DNA of 5,344 bases from Spirochaetia bacterium (GTDB taxonomy: Bacteria > Spirochaetota > Spirochaetia > Treponematales > Breznakiellaceae), in assembly GCA_025997715.1 (NCBI GenBank), contig BNUY01000176.1:1-5344 (forward strand), read 5' to 3'. The position numbers and the translations under genes are program-made. The notes below the pieces were generated by a model that saw only the letters and a list, made by a program, of their open reading frames with translations, made no database searches and had not been told where the DNA came from. Below, piece after piece: positions 5,240 through 5,344 of the stretch. The number at the start of each line of letters is the position of its first letter. Position 1 is the stretch's first letter.

Positions 5240-5344
5240 AGCCAAAAAGCGATAGAACTGCTATAAAGGGGAGAGCGAAGCAAAGCAGGAGCGAGACAAT
5301 GGCGTACAAGGTTGGTATAGAGCGGCAGCAAACGATACTATTCC
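5221..5344 (+). mobile_element. Left end of an IS1182-type insertion sequence (partial)
   Basis: The terminal repeat GGCAGACCGTCCGAAAACT lies 60 bp before a transposase start codon that has a good ribosome site, the layout expected of an IS left end. A TATAAA at 5262-5267 could serve as its -10 box, although no good -35 box is seen. The element continues beyond the window, so its right end and completeness cannot be judged. Family assignment rests on the first transposase residues and is tentative. Confidence 0.6.
5299..5344 (+). CDS. Transposase, IS1182-like, N-terminal fragment cut by the window edge
   Basis: Fifteen codons are visible, giving MAYKVGIERQQTILF. This matches the recalled N-terminal pattern of IS1182-family transposases (M-x-Y-x-x-G-x-x-R-x-Q-x-x-L-F-P), which precedes a segment near DNP-VR not visible here. 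The start is set by AGGAG at 5287-5291, seven bases before the ATG, the best ribosome site in the right half of the window. It would be a DDE-type transposase acting on the terminal repeats just upstream. The frame remains open to the edge, so nothing can be said about whether the gene is intact. Confidence 0.6.
   Translation, partial: MAYKVGIERQQTILF

Noticed and set aside
4966..5331. 121-codon minus-strand ORF across the IS-end region
   Set aside because: It crosses both repeat units and the transposase start on the opposite strand. The composition is that of translated non-coding repeats.

Overview
The window looks like a chromosomal segment from a spirochaete, most likely a Treponema of the host- or termite-gut-associated kind. 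The pointers are a PilZ protein with the N-terminal domain typical of spirochaetal c-di-GMP receptors, a partner TPR protein, an AAA-ATPase-like/DUF1703 gene of a type often found in many copies in gut anaerobes, and the start of an IS1182-type transposase. The genus assignment is inference from recalled family features, not from a database search.

Layout. (1) Positions 1-1012: a clear promoter, a strong Shine-Dalgarno and an intact cysteine synthase gene (cysK, + strand). (2) Positions 1009-3012: a two-gene minus-strand unit, a PilZ c-di-GMP receptor followed with no gap by a TPR protein. The TPR gene runs tail-to-tail into cysK with a 4-bp overlap, leaving no intergenic terminator. (3) Positions 3013-3099: a short divergent promoter region. 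The predicted promoters on both strands place the transcription start almost on the start codon, and neither gene has a Shine-Dalgarno, so both may be read from leaderless messages. (4) Positions 3100-4689: a complete AAA-ATPase-like protein with a C-terminal PD-(D/E)XK (DUF1703) nuclease fold and intact key motifs. (5) Positions 4690-4930: two tiny minus-strand ORFs overlapping by ATGA, convergent with the ATPase gene and not recognised. (6) Positions 4931-5104: AT-rich intergenic DNA with one weak hairpin. (7) Positions 5099-5344: insertion-sequence territory. It holds a 110-bp MITE-like unit with perfect 16-bp inverted ends, a second copy of the same end sequence, and 60 bp later the first 15 codons of an IS1182-family transposase that runs out of the window.

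How it fits together. The left 3 kb is GC-rich core chromosome: cysteine biosynthesis beside a c-di-GMP-responsive pair in which the PilZ protein would sense the messenger and the TPR protein could be a scaffold or output partner (inference). The right 2.3 kb is less GC-rich and accessory in character: a putative nuclease-ATPase, micro-ORFs and mobile-element ends. The main candidates for something undescribed are the overlapping micro-ORF pair, the back-to-back leaderless promoters, and the nested IS-end/MITE structure.
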